From assembly GCA_963576735.1 (NCBI GenBank), contig OY755183.1, positions 8,513,213 to 8,577,212 on the forward strand: DNA of 64,000 nucleotides. Reading direction: 5' to 3'. The notes under the pieces are model-generated. The model was not told the DNA's origin and did not search any database. It saw only the letters and a list, made by a program, of their open reading frames with translations. Below are positions 31,501 through 41,178 of this stretch, piece after piece. Source of the stretch: Bedellia somnulentella (Eukaryota; Arthropoda; Insecta; Lepidoptera; Bedelliidae). A program made the position numbers and the translations under genes. Positions within the stretch are counted from its first letter, which is position 1. Each line of letters starts with the position of its first letter.

Positions 31501-34272
31501 ACCAACTGTCCCCTAGTCTTATCCAAAGGAGTATCCCCATCTTTGTTGGCAAGTGAGATCAGAGCACCGGCAGCCACAAGATCTTCAGCTATAGCACTGT
31601 AGCCCCAGAAACAAGCGTAGTGCAATGGCGAGTTGCCATGCTCATTTGTAAAGTTCACATCTACTCGATTTTGGAGAAGCTGAGAATAAAAGTTTTCGGT
31701 TTAGTATAAATATAGAAATAGCACACAGAATCTTCTTTGGGGATGGAAGGTTCTGGAGTGGACCAAATAGCACATAGCAGAACCCACTGTGTTTGGGCCT
31801 CAAAGGTTCTGAAGTAGAAAATTGGCGGTTGAATCATTCAACTGTCCAAATGGTAATGGAAATTTACGTGCTTCAATAAAGTCGCAGGGCCATTGAAGAC
31901 GGTAGAAATTGTGCTATAACCTAATCACCCTATTTCAAAGTAGGCTTAAAAACCTTGACAGGGCATGACAATAAAATAAATAATAATTCATGGTTTATTT
32001 ATCAAGATAGCAATTGGTGATAAAATATGTCATAAAATAACTTGCATGACCATAACCATGTTACTTTAAGTCATATGAAAGTTATCTCTGGAAATATCAT
32101 CAAACAAAAACACATAAACAGTGTACTCACGTGATAGGCAGCAGGCCTATCGCCGTTAGGTACGAATACACTGTCACATGACTTAGCCATGTAGGTTTTC
32201 TCATGATATTTTCCCTCACCATTAACAACCATGATAAATTAAGCACACATATGACTTTAGAAAACACAAATTGGTGTAGGCCTGACCCGGGATTTGAACG
32301 CCACCTTCTGTATTGACAGGTGGTTGTTGTACCCATTGGACTGTCACGGCTGTGTTGAACAATTGGCCTAGACCTCGCTTATAAAACATTATTTCAGGCG
32401 AGGCTAAGAACCTCACCATACTTTCTCAGTTTGATCTAGGGACCCACACTTTGTTTGTATTATTTATTTTGAAAATTACAATATTTTAGATATACTTTAC
32501 ATAGTCAAAGTTGTTTAGTTTAATGTCCTTAATCGAATTAAAGTATAAAAATGGTATGTTTTAAAAGCGAGGTCAAGGCCAATTATGTTTATTAGTCTGT
32601 ATAAAATTGTTTTTTTTTGTATGTGTATAATGTTAATGTAGCATAGAATAAATATTTTTCTTTCTTTCTGTCTATATTATTAGTAGACATAAGTACAAAA
32701 GAAAAAAAAATGCACTGCATACTAACCAGTTGAACTAAACCTCTGTGACCATGAGCTGCAGCTAGATGTAAAGGAGTATCATCTCCCATATTAGTGGAAT
32801 TCACTCGAGCACCTCGTCTTATCAGCATTTCAACAATTTTAAGGTGACCCTCTTTGCAGGCCCAGTGCAAGGGGCTGAAGCCATGATCATCACTGAAAAA
32901 ATACAAGTTGATCTTATATCGCAATATTTCTGAATATATAAATAAGGATGTTTTTATTTAGCAAAGAGAGTTCCGCAAGACATTGCCTGCCTTGAAGGTC
33001 TTGACAATAACCAGCTAATACTGAATCATCTATGTTTACTGGGTATGTGGATGCCAACAAATGTGAGTAAAATGTACCATGGGCCTATTATGGTACTAAG
33101 TTTTTTCATGCACCGCAAGTTTTTAGAATGAATGTTATAAATACATTTTTCTCACAGATTAAATATAGACATCACTTCATGTTCCTGAGATAATGGTTCT
33201 TGACAAAGGGTATTTCTCTTTCTCTAAGAGCTATTCTTTGCATTTTATTAAAATTATGATTAAATAGCCTTTACTGACCATTTAAATCCACAATGCTTCT
33301 AATTGCAAATATGTACCTTTCAGTTACATATACAGGTGAATATTTTTATTTCCATTAACTCAAAATCAGTATAAGTAGTAAGAATGGGAACTAATGGCAT
33401 GAGTATATGTATTAATGTAAATTAAGTAACTTAATGCAACTTGACAATTATTTTAGTTACCAAGTAATGTGTAACTTTGGACAAGGTAAGAAACTAAATC
33501 AGCATAACAAAATGACACACTGACACTGACACACACTGAGTTATTTAGTATTCATATAGTTGTGTATGAAAATGATTGATGTTGTTTTTGCACCTACTGT
33601 ACAATTATGCATGATAGCCCAATTTTGGCTATCATATATCTTTCTCATCAGAAAAACATGTGTATTGTGAAGAAAGATATAGCCATTATTGCCATAATAC
33701 ATATACTTGTAATGGTGTCAATGCATTTTGCTTTAAAGCTACCTTTCTAGTACCTGTTCACATAGCAAGAATGTTTTATTTATATACTAGGTTAATATTA
33801 AAAAGTTTAGAAAGCTCTACATCAAGTTGGGATATTTAACTTTTCTTTGTAAAATAGCAACAGAGTAATACAGTATGAATATTGGAAAAACCCAACCCAT
33901 ATTTTGAGAATTTGTTCACCTTGAAGAAGATGACCTAATTGGATATAAATGTGTCGAGTATTACTCATAAGATTATAAATATAGTTTTCATGATTTTCAG
34001 TTAGGTACTATTTTGAATTAGTTTGTGGCCTAGATCAATGTAATGTTGAACATTTATAGGTGGCACAGTTTCATAATATTGGATGTAGGCGTGGACGTGA
34101 TTCCAAATATGGAATAACGACAGATGGTAAATTTTTAAGGTTTTACACTATGATGAGGTTTATCCAGCTAATTGACGACTTACCCTTGATTCATATCATG
34201 TTCAGTATCATCCAACCATACTCGAACCTGCAAAGCATTTCCTTCTCGACACCACTGAAATATATCTTCCAT
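25354..34272 (-). CDS. Ilk: integrin-linked kinase (ILK), complete
   Basis: Eight coding exons (complement) 34184-34272, 32727-32892, 31495-31679, 30962-31131, 28992-29137, 27902-28123, 26012-26200 and 25354-25542 join in phase, all GT-AG, total 1356 bases, giving 451 residues (vertebrate ILK is 452). N-terminal ankyrin repeats ([47 protein letters not shown]) are followed by a linker and a kinase-like domain. Typical ILK pseudokinase marks are present: the VAIK-type lysine in DIVAKILAI, no HRD ([11 protein letters not shown] in its place), no DFG (NMADAKFSF), an intact APE (WMAPETL) and the C-terminal [20 protein letters not shown]. Known role: scaffold of the ILK-PINCH-parvin complex linking integrin to actin at adhesion sites. 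A TTTTAG acceptor just upstream of the ATG (exon would start at 34287) suggests a noncoding 5' exon. Introns carry SINEs and decayed copies of exons 6 and 7. Confidence 0.96.
25681..25855 (+). repeat. family B SINE-like repeat, decayed
   Basis: gcagtgtagagtcggcatt, then cttttaagtggttattgggtg, ctggagactcatcatcaaca and tctacttccacaagtggc. In the last Ilk intron. Confidence 0.65.
26012..26200 (-). CDS. Ilk: Ilk coding exon 7, pseudo-activation segment
   Basis: Acceptor TTTCTCCCAAACAG, donor GTGAGA. 63 whole codons: [19 protein letters not shown] (DFG position), [10 protein letters not shown] (APE), [17 protein letters not shown]. The first ~90 bases are repeated as decayed copies upstream in the transcript. 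Confidence 0.95.
26284..26378 (-). pseudogene. decayed copy A of Ilk exon 7 (5' part)
   Basis: Keeps an acceptor-like TCCCAAACAG, then reads [20 protein letters not shown] in the exon 7 frame but hits a TAA where exon 7 has the TAC of Tyr. No donor. About 169 bp from the equivalent point of exon 7. Confidence 0.85.
26450..26545 (-). pseudogene. decayed copy B of Ilk exon 7 (5' part)
   Basis: Acceptor-like TTCCCAAACAG, then [19 protein letters not shown] and a TAG stop. About 163 bp beyond copy A. Confidence 0.85.
26786..26884 (-). pseudogene. decayed copy C of Ilk exon 7 (5' part)
   Basis: Acceptor-like ATTCCCAAACAG, then [10 protein letters not shown] before a frameshift and stop. About 335 bp beyond copy B, i.e. 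two repeat periods. Confidence 0.8.
26911..27281 (-). repeat. family A tRNA-headed SINE, complete, with TSD
   Basis: Minus orientation: tRNA-like head at ~27276 (TAGTCCAGTGGGTAGAACAC, box B GAGTTCCAATCC), body with ccacatggctgagttg complements, and an (ATGTT)n-type tail at 26911. Flanked by acataattta at 26901-26910 and 27282-27291. It splits the exon 7 repeat array. Confidence 0.88.
27335..27405 (-). pseudogene. decayed copy D of Ilk exon 7 (5' part)
   Basis: Most eroded copy: only the QDLKAR and KGHIYDPA parts are clear, with a TAG stop between; the acceptor is lost. Separated from copy C by a later SINE; with the SINE and its TSD removed the spacing is ~167 bp. Confidence 0.75.
27575..27735 (-). 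pseudogene. partial in-frame copy of Ilk exon 6
   Basis: Covers the last ~52 codons of exon 6 plus its donor (GTAAGT), 321-324 bp downstream of the true exon in the transcript. Reads [20 protein letters not shown], then [20 protein letters not shown] with no stop; one codon (a Gly) is deleted. The first ~19 codons and the acceptor are missing, so normal inclusion looks unlikely. Confidence 0.85.
27902..28123 (-). CDS. Ilk: Ilk coding exon 6, pseudokinase core
   Basis: Acceptor CTTAACCAG, donor GTAAGT. 74 whole codons: [36 protein letters not shown], then [13 protein letters not shown] where active kinases have HRD. A partial copy of this exon lies at 27575-27735. Confidence 0.95.
28174..28452 (+). 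repeat. family B SINE-like repeat with duplicated 5' end
   Basis: The first ~23 bases (gctgtgtagtgtcggcttag...) occur twice in a row at the start; otherwise a complete copy ending gccgtgagtatatgtatg plus (tatg)n. In Ilk intron 5. Confidence 0.88.
28992..29137 (-). CDS. Ilk: Ilk coding exon 5, kinase N-lobe
   Basis: Acceptor AATTTGTGGTAG, donor GTAAGA. Encodes [20 protein letters not shown] with the N-lobe lysine, and [19 protein letters not shown]. Confidence 0.95.
29275..29336. repeat. short perfect hairpin in Ilk intron 4
   Basis: attgagtagacattat pairs with ataatgtctactcaat around a ~25-base loop that itself contains ataatg/attat. Perhaps a MITE end pair. Confidence 0.55.
30348..30711 (-). 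repeat. family A tRNA-headed SINE, complete, with TSD
   Basis: Same structure as the copy at 26911, over 90 percent alike by eye. Flanked by tcgcttgtatagaaata on both sides (from 30331 and from ~30709), part of which may belong to the SINE head. In Ilk intron 4. Confidence 0.88.
30962..31131 (-). CDS. Ilk: Ilk coding exon 4, linker
   Basis: Acceptor AATGTTATAG, donor GTTAGT. Encodes [20 protein letters not shown], corresponding to the family linker (.EKMGQ...I.YKD..W). Confidence 0.93.
31495..31679 (-). CDS. Ilk: Ilk coding exon 3, ankyrin repeats
   Basis: Acceptor TTTTATTCTCAG, donor GTTGGT. Encodes [18 protein letters not shown] and [14 protein letters not shown]; two-base overhang (AG). 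Confidence 0.95.
32119..32354 (-). repeat. family A SINE, 3' truncated
   Basis: Head gactgtcacggctgtg end and box-B complement gggatttgaacgcc present; stops at cagtgtactcacgtgata without the tail. In Ilk intron 2. Confidence 0.82.
32365..32580. mobile_element. foldback MITE, AATT family, short copy
   Basis: ggcctagacctcgcttat ... aagcgaggtcaaggcc, flanked by AATT (32361-32364, 32581-32584). The left arm is mostly deleted. Sits directly beside the SINE head. Confidence 0.82.
32727..32892 (-). CDS. Ilk: Ilk coding exon 2, ankyrin repeats
   Basis: Acceptor TATTTTTTCAG, donor GTTAGT. Begins with the last base of a Gly codon, then [16 protein letters not shown] and [20 protein letters not shown]. 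Confidence 0.95.
32893..34183 (-). other. Ilk intron 1
   Basis: No repeat or second gene recognised in ~1.3 kb of AT-rich sequence; unusually clean for this window. Confidence 0.5.
34184..34272 (-). CDS. Ilk: Ilk coding exon 1
   Basis: Starts [20 protein letters not shown], as in other ILK proteins. Donor GTAAGT (complement of 34178-34183) follows a two-base overhang (GG). Confidence 0.93.
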
Positions 34273-34287
34273 TTTTCAATTGCAACA

Positions 34288-35231
34288 CTAAAATAAGTTT
34301 TATTTGTCAGGCACTTTGGTTACTATTCGTATTACATTTACAATATACAGACTCGATGGGGATAACTATTTCATTAGAGATAATTTGAAATTATACTATT
34401 TTAGAAGAAAAGAAATAAATAAATAAATAAATGAATGCGATCATTCGATTTGTTTATTCTCGCTCAAGGCAACTTACTTCAATTCAACTATGTCTTGTTA
34501 TTGCCAATATCAAATCACAGTGATTTACTTCTATAATGTGAATGTTATATCTATCTTCATTGTATTATTAGCATTAGATATTAAAATATAATAAACTAGT
34601 CACAATATTTAACGTACTTCGGATGAAACCTGTCAGAAAATCAGCCTGGGCATACACCATTACCTATCGGTCTCTAAGTGGATGATACTGTTACCAGGAC
34701 TAAAAGATAAGGTATATCAGGTATACCTCTATCAGAAGGCTTTCACCACTGGGCGCCTTTATGATTTGCTGTAGCACGGTAATACAGGGGACATCTCAGG
34801 TAACTTTGAAGCCCTCACCGACAAGCCCCGTGCCTTAGGTAGTTTTTTATAATTTGCCATACAATGTTCATGTTCTCGAGGTGATAGCGACCTGACTTCT
34901 TATTCTCATATATGATATATGTCATATTTACGACGAAGAAGAAATATTACAAGAAAGTCTTGGCAACATACACTTTTTTAAGTAAAATATTTAGAACGCT
35001 CGTTCTATAAACCCTGTTGGATAAGATCTAAATACTTGAATTTTTCAGATGACAATAAAACGGTTCATTTTATCCTTTTGTCCTCAGGTTAAAAGGTCAT
35101 TGAACACACAACGTCCGCTGCGCCAACTGCCCGCACAATACAACAAAAATTGTTGTGCGTACACTCTCAACTTTGCCGGAATGATTTGATGGGGAGCACA
35201 GTGTGCTAACGCAACGGTGACACACTGCGCT
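34288..35231. other. 5' flank of Ilk
   Basis: Expected to hold the Ilk promoter and a noncoding first exon, none of which can be fixed by eye. No coding signal. Confidence 0.35.
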
Positions 35232-35330
35232 CCTTTAATGAATCACACTATTTCCCACTCTATCACATAACCAAGCCAAACATTTCATTGGTTTCTGAGG
35301 GAACTTATTCCTACTGCATTCACTCTACAT
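35232..35330 (-). mobile_element. RTE LINE fragment
   Basis: aatcacactatttcccactc, tctgagggaacttattccta and ctgcattcactctacat parallel the RTE copy at ~21380-21465. About 100 bp only. Confidence 0.6.
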
Positions 35331-35409
35331 TTATACTATTAACACTATAATTTAATAAGCTAGATTTATACTTAATCTCCATACATGAACTTGAGACTTA
35401 TGTTTGTAG

Positions 35410-35575
35410 AATTGTCAACTTTGGAAGTTAATTGGGGAAAAGAAAATCAAGTCTAAAATCAGCCACATCGCCCAGCAGCCACTTAAATAGGTCTCATACT
35501 CTTAGTCGTCTCTAATGCCACAACCTTGAAGAAATGGGTTACTGATATTCTAACCCAACACTGTGAGGCTGGACT
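35410..35575 (-). repeat. family B SINE-like repeat, decayed
   Basis: Minus orientation: aagttaattggggaaaag, ccacatcgcccag, cttagtcgtctctaa, aagaaatgggttactgatat and aacactgtgaggc. Confidence 0.55.
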
Positions 35576-35689
35576 AATCGATACTGAATCTAAAAACTCC
35601 TATTACGAAGAAATTACATATAACTTTAATATTTGCAGTATCTCGTGAAAAACTTAAGGGCTAAAGCAAGAACCTTTATTTAACGATCT

Positions 35690-35775
35690 TTTACCCTCTC
35701 AACTTTCAAAAGTGGGTGTGGAATTATATTTCTGAAGCTCTTGCTACCCTAGGGATTTATAGTAATGAGTATATG
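35690..35775 (+). repeat. family B SINE 3' fragment
   Basis: accctctcaactttcaaaag ... ctaccctagggatttatagt ... gagtatatg. The mariner at 35778 is inserted in its (tatg) tail. Confidence 0.65.
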
Positions 35776-35897
35776 TACGAGGGGCATGCCAAAAGAAACT
35801 AGATACTCAAAAATTACAAAATTTATTCTTTATTACAAGTATCGATCTTTTCAAAGTATTCACCCTGAGCACGTATACACTTTTCCATACGTCTGAA

Positions 35898-36830
35898 TCA
35901 ATTGGAAAATACCTGTGACCACTCTTCTTTAGATACCTCAGAATTCTCGAAATTACAGGCAACCAGCGCATCTTCTTTGCTTTCAAACCTCTTCCCCTTT
36001 AGTTTTTCTTTGATTTTTGGAAATAAGTAAAAATCACAAGGCGCTAGGTCAGGGGAATATGGCGGGTGAGGGAGAATTGATACATTTTTCGAGTTGAAAA
36101 AGTCTAGTGTTCTGTCTGGCAGACGTGCGCGGCGCCGCATTGTCGTGGTGCCAGAGAAGTTGCCGGATTCCTGACTTCGGTCGCTTGTCACACCAAGCTG
36201 ATATTACTGTTGGAGCACAAACTGTCACATACCATTCGGAGTTCACCGTTCTTTCATTCTCTAGCACAACAGTAGCAATATGACCCGATTTGTAGAAAAA
36301 CGGGGCGACCATTTGTTCCTGTGTGCTTCGTGCACGGCGACATTTCGTTGGAGTTGGCTCGTCTTCAAAGCACCATACAGTCGACTGTTGCTTTGATTCG
36401 GGATCATAGTTATATAGCCATGTTTCGTCACCAGTCAGTATATCATATACGTTTTTTTCTCGCCTCTGTTGAGTTTATCTATCATGAATAGGCACCAATC
36501 CACCCGACGGTCTTTCTGCTTATCGGTAAGTTTGTGCGGCACCCATCTCAAACAACGTTTACGGAGAGAAAGGTGGTCATGAATTATGGTTTGCATTTCT
36601 GCGGATCCAATTCCTAGTTCTCGCTCTAGCTCTACATATAATTCGTCGGTTTTCGCGAATAAGTTTTTCGACTGCACGAACGTTTTCTTGAGTGACCGCG
36701 GTTGGCGGCCGTCCTGTCTTCGCTTCATCTTCGAGACATCCCCGTCCTCTTTTAAATTCAGCAAACCAATTGAATACTGTTGCTCGGTAACAAGCAGACT
36801 CACCAAAAGTTCAAAACATTCTTGAGGCTT
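35898..36830 (-). pseudogene. mariner transposase, main part, frameshifted
   Basis: Three overlapping minus-strand frames carry successive family blocks: ELYVELERELGIGSAEMQTI, HLSLRKRCLRWVPHKL and DWCLFMIDK; then GHIATVVLENERTVNSEWYV and HHDNAAP; then PPYSPDLAPCDFYLFPK. Each frame change marks an indel. The HHDNA and SPDLAPCD motifs carry the second and third catalytic Asp, 34 residues apart in the family. Confidence 0.85.
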
Positions 36831-38391
36831 TAAGAGCCCCCGCAAACCACAGACTTTCCATCGGCCAACAGTTTAGTCGGGTTGGCCTGCTAGTACGCAC
36901 ACCGAACCAACTAAATAGTTTAGTCGGTGATGAGTGCGCAAACTAGCCAACACTCTGCCGACTATTCTCTATTTGCTAGTTTCTATCCAACCGTTGAAAA
37001 GAGTGGCCGCACAATGAAAATTAGTAAAACATTGTATAGAATTGTCATTATTGCTCTCATACAACGGAGGAGGAAAACTAAAAAGAGAGCCCGAGAATAT
37101 TGGGTGCATCCTATCTTAAGTGATAGATTATTAAATGGAAAATTTTACACATTACATTCCAAATTACTCGATTACCCGAAAAAATTTTTCGCCTTTTATC
37201 GAATGAGCATAACCAGCTTCAACGAACTTGTCAAACTAATTGGACCAGGAATAGCGAAGGAGGATACAAATTTAAGACTATCTATACCTGTGGAGGAGAG
37301 ATTGAGCGTTACGATAAGGTAAGATAAACCACAAAACATACATTTAATTCTTTTATTATAATTTAAATCACAAAATTACAAGTCATATATTTGGGAATCA
37401 TCTGAAAAATTAGAATAATAAGACTGGGCTGAGAGGTTGGAATCAGCTGGTGATGTAACATTTTGAATGTTTGTTTGTGGTAAAGTGGGGGATGGTGTAG
37501 AATTGGATGTATAAGACTGTAATTGTTGTTGTGACGGCAAGATGTTAGTCCCTCGTTGATAAACTGGAAAAGTGTTTAAGGGTTGCTGCAGTATGTTGTA
37601 TGTTGGTTGATAAGGAGGCTGAACACGCCTACCAAGTCTTATCTGTTTAAATATGTTAAGAATACCAATCTTAGCATCGAGTTTTTCATCTGCGGTTAAA
37701 TTTTTGAGGGATGGAACAAGAGACAATGCAAAGTTTATTATTCTCATTTAAAGCTTTTAATATTGCTTCGTCCAAATCCGTTTGCTTCGAAACGCGAGTC
37801 TTCTTCTGGCGAATAGGTGCGGAAGTGGATGGACCAGACTCTTGTGCGGAAGTGGATGGACCAGCTTCTTCATCATCTTCTTCATTTTCTGAATTATCCT
37901 GTGCCAGGTTACCTTCCGTTGGACGATTTTCAATGCATGGAAGTAAAAATAATAATTGTTCAAAGTAAACATATTTACGCCTCTTGATCGAAGCCTGCCC
38001 CGACTTTGTGTTCTTTTGTGTGTTTAATTCTCGGCGAAAGCAAGTCCGTCAATTGGCCCATTTTTTTTTGTATGTCGCGACCTGAAAAATAATAAAATAA
38101 AATAAATTCTTTACAGGTATCTGGCTACTGGAGCTAGTTTCAATTCATTGTCTTTTGATTATCTGATGGGAGCTTCTACAATACGAGATATTACAAAAAG
38201 TACATGTGAGCAAATATGGAATATGCTTCAACCGTTATCAAATCAAATCAAAATCATTTATTTCGGATTATTCATCCATATAGTTGTTAGTAATCACAAA
38301 AACTTAAATACCTATGTTAGTAACAAAAATAACATTTAAAATTAAATACAGACATAATTAATTGTACTGCTTTGTATTATTGTGGCTAATA

Positions 38392-41178
38392 CTACCGACA
38401 ACTGGCGGTGTGCAGTCTCACCCAGTGCCGGAGCAGTGGGGAGTCCCACCTGTCACTCAACACACGCAGAATGCTGTTGGAGCTCGCACGAACGCGCTGA
38501 AGCATGGAGGCTGTACGGCTTCTTATTATGGCGTAAAAATCGCTAGTCCTAGCCTCCGCGAACATAGCTGATGCGCTACAAAATCGTGGGAGCTTCAACA
38601 ACACTCTGAATGCATTGTTGTATTGGACGCGAAGAGCGCTGTAAGCACGCTGTGTGTAGCGGACCCACAGGCTGCACGTGTAAAAGGTTTGGCAAAACGC
38701 CTTAAAGAGTGTAACCTTCACATCATTAGTACACCGTGCAAACCTGCGAGCCAACATGTTACACCGTACTGACAGCGCTCTTCGCTCTCGCTCAATGTCA
38801 AGGTCGTCCGACATGCCCTCCGTCACCCAATGGCCCAGGTATTTAAATTTGTCCACCTTCTTAAGAGGGGCACCACACAAGTTAAGAAGTGGTAATTCAG
38901 AATACGTTTTCTTCCCGGCTTTAAACACCATAAACTCGCTCTTCTTAGGGTTATACCTTAGACCATGGGATTCCGCATAGGCTTCACAAATATGTAGTAA
39001 TCGACGTAGAGCACCAAGCGAGGGGCTCAGCAGCACCATGTCGTCCGCATAACTAATGTTGTTAATACAAACTCCGTCTACATGACAGCCGACACCGGTA
39101 CTGCTGAGCTCCTCGATGAGTCGGTTCATGTACAGGTTGAAGAGCCGTGGAGAGCTCAGCCCCCCCTGCCTCACGCCGCACTCCAACCTATACACTTCCG
39201 ACCGCACCCCCGCCCATTTAACACAATTTGTCTGATTGTTGTACCAATATTTAAACAATGCCACAATTTCCACTGGTACATCTGTGTCACATCGAATCTT
39301 CTGCCATAGTACATCATAACTCACCAGGTCAAATGCTTTCGATAAGTCCAAATAACAGGCAAAAACGGGTGTCTTTCTTGTCGTGTAGTATTGGACAGTC
39401 TGCTGAAGAGAAAATATGGCACTTTCCGTAGAAAGGCCAGGGCAAAAACCAAATTGAGCATCATTTAAATGACTGTGTCTCTCAAGCTGTTTATCCAGCA
39501 AACTATCCAAAACCTTCGCTATAATCGTAGCTAGTGATATAGGCCTGTAGTTGGACGAATCTGACACGTCTCCCGTCTTGTTTTTTACAATAGGCACAAC
39601 TACAGTGTACAGCAAGTCCTCAGGTAAGTGACAATGCGACAAACATAAATTATAAAACATGGCAAGGACTATAGGCAGGTGCACACCAGCGAATCTCAAG
39701 TGTTCAACGCTGAGCCCATCCTGCCCTGGAGACTTACCTCTGACCATACCCTTAATAATAGAGGCAACTTCTTTGGCAGAAAATCTAACATTACAGTCAC
39801 CAAGGCATGGCTCAGCGCTGGACTCTGGAGTCGTTTCCGCGAGCAGTGACTGCACTCTAAAATGACGCCGAAAGGCGTTAGCAATCTCATGTGGATTATT
39901 CAAACCATCAACACTCACAGGAAGACCTGGCCTTGGGTTCAAATTATTTGTGCTTTTCCAAAATTTATTAAAATTTTTGTTCTTGTGATGTTTAGCTATG
40001 ATGTCCATTTTTATCTGTTGAGCATTGTTCTGACAGAATTTTAATTTAGTCTTAAATAATTTCCGAGATTCGTACATATCATTAAAATAGAAACCGGTGG
40101 CTGGTTTACCGTGCAATGCCCAGAGTTGATAACAAAGCCTGGCCTGCCTGTGAGCTGCGCTTACATGTTTATTCCAACCGGTTATATATCTGTATTTTCT
40201 CTTAACATTAATATGACAACTCAATTGTGCTGCCTCGACCATTATAGAAACAATATCCTTATATAAATTATCAATCAACATTTTATGATTCTGGTCATTA
40301 CAAAGTTTATCTGCACAGTCAGAAAATTCGCTGATAAAGTTAATGTTTTTGAGTTTTGAGTTACATAAGTCATAGTAAACATTAATTTGACCTTGATCTC
40401 TTTCACCCCATATAACCTGATTAAGTGAGTTAGTAGGTAATGGAATCTTAGATGTCACTAGATTAATACAACACTCAATCAATAAAGGATCATGATCTGA
40501 CCAATACACGTCATGTATAACTGATACGTTCCTAACAAGGGCTCTCGCCGCACCCGTCACTATACAGTGATCTAACCATCTTCTGCAGCCGTGAGCCTCA
40601 CTTATAAAAGTATACGTATCTGGTGGTAAAAGTTCAAAGTCCACGCACGACCACAACTGTTCATCACAAAAGTTAAGTAACTCTCCAGCAAACAACTCAC
40701 CTGGGTGTGCGTTGAAGTCACCGAGAATAAAAACAGATTCTATACGGGTACTTTCTATCAGGGCGGAAATTTCACTTAACACTTCCGTAAACTCAATTAA
40801 GTTATCCGTAGATGCAGTTGGCATATACACTGTTATAAACAAAACACTACTATTATTGCACGAAATTCGAATTGCCGCAAGTCTCGCACTAGAACAAGGC
40901 ACAATCGTTACACACGGGCACGAAGTTTTTCTCCAGAGAAAGGCCACACCTCCGTATGGCCTACCTTTGAGCACTCCAGTAGATGTGTCGACAGCAGAAT
41001 TTCCAACATAAGCAAAGTTATCACTTATACTTGCAAGAAAACTTATGTCATGGGGTAGTAACCAAGTTTCCTGTAGTGCAATCACATCCGCAAATTCACA
41101 TAGTCTTCTAACGCAATCAACCGATCGAATAACACCTTTACAATTATAAGTTATAATTTTTATAGGGTTAACAGTCAT
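38392..41178 (-). CDS. LINE ORF2: endonuclease and reverse transcriptase (928 aa)
   Basis: N-terminal APE-type endonuclease: ITYNCKGV, VIALQETWL, FILGDFNAHPGE, WSDHDPLLIEC (catalytic Asn/Glu/Asp/His motifs present). Reverse transcriptase: GKSPGQDGLSVEHLR, SNYRPISLATIIAKVLDSLL, DAQFGFCPGLSTESAIF, YLDLSKAFDLV, GVRQGGLSSPRLFNLYMN and the active site ISYADDMVLLS. No premature stop. Makes the nick and copies the element RNA at the target (target-primed reverse transcription). Confidence 0.93.
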   Translation of the reverse strand: MTVNPIKIITYNCKGVIRSVDCVRRLCEFADVIALQETWLLPHDISFLASISDNFAYVGNSAVDTSTGVLKGRPYGGVAFLWRKTSCPCVTIVPCSSARLAAIRISCNNSSVLFITVYMPTASTDNLIEFTEVLSEISALIESTRIESVFILGDFNAHPGELFAGELLNFCDEQLWSCVDFELLPPDTYTFISEAHGCRRWLDHCIVTGAARALVRNVSVIHDVYWSDHDPLLIECCINLVTSKIPLPTNSLNQVIWGERDQGQINVYYDLCNSKLKNINFISEFSDCADKLCNDQNHKMLIDNLYKDIVSIMVEAAQLSCHINVKRKYRYITGWNKHVSAAHRQARLCYQLWALHGKPATGFYFNDMYESRKLFKTKLKFCQNNAQQIKMDIIAKHHKNKNFNKFWKSTNNLNPRPGLPVSVDGLNNPHEIANAFRRHFRVQSLLAETTPESSAEPCLGDCNVRFSAKEVASIIKGMVRGKSPGQDGLSVEHLRFAGVHLPIVLAMFYNLCLSHCHLPEDLLYTVVVPIVKNKTGDVSDSSNYRPISLATIIAKVLDSLLDKQLERHSHLNDAQFGFCPGLSTESAIFSLQQTVQYYTTRKTPVFACYLDLSKAFDLVSYDVLWQKIRCDTDVPVEIVALFKYWYNNQTNCVKWAGVRSEVYRLECGVRQGGLSSPRLFNLYMNRLIEELSSTGVGCHVDGVCINNISYADDMVLLSPSLGALRRLLHICEAYAESHGLRYNPKKSEFMVFKAGKKTYSELPLLNLCGAPLKKVDKFKYLGHWVTEGMSDDLDIERERRALSVRCNMLARRFARCTNDVKVTLFKAFCQTFYTCSLWVRYTQRAYSALRVQYNNAFRVLLKLPRFCSASAMFAEARTSDFYAIIRSRTASMLQRVRASSNSILRVLSDRWDSPLLRHWVRLHTASCR

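Noticed and set aside
40712..41011. 99-codon plus-strand ORF and similar ones at 39082 and 41770
   Set aside because: Antisense shadows of the LINE ORFs.
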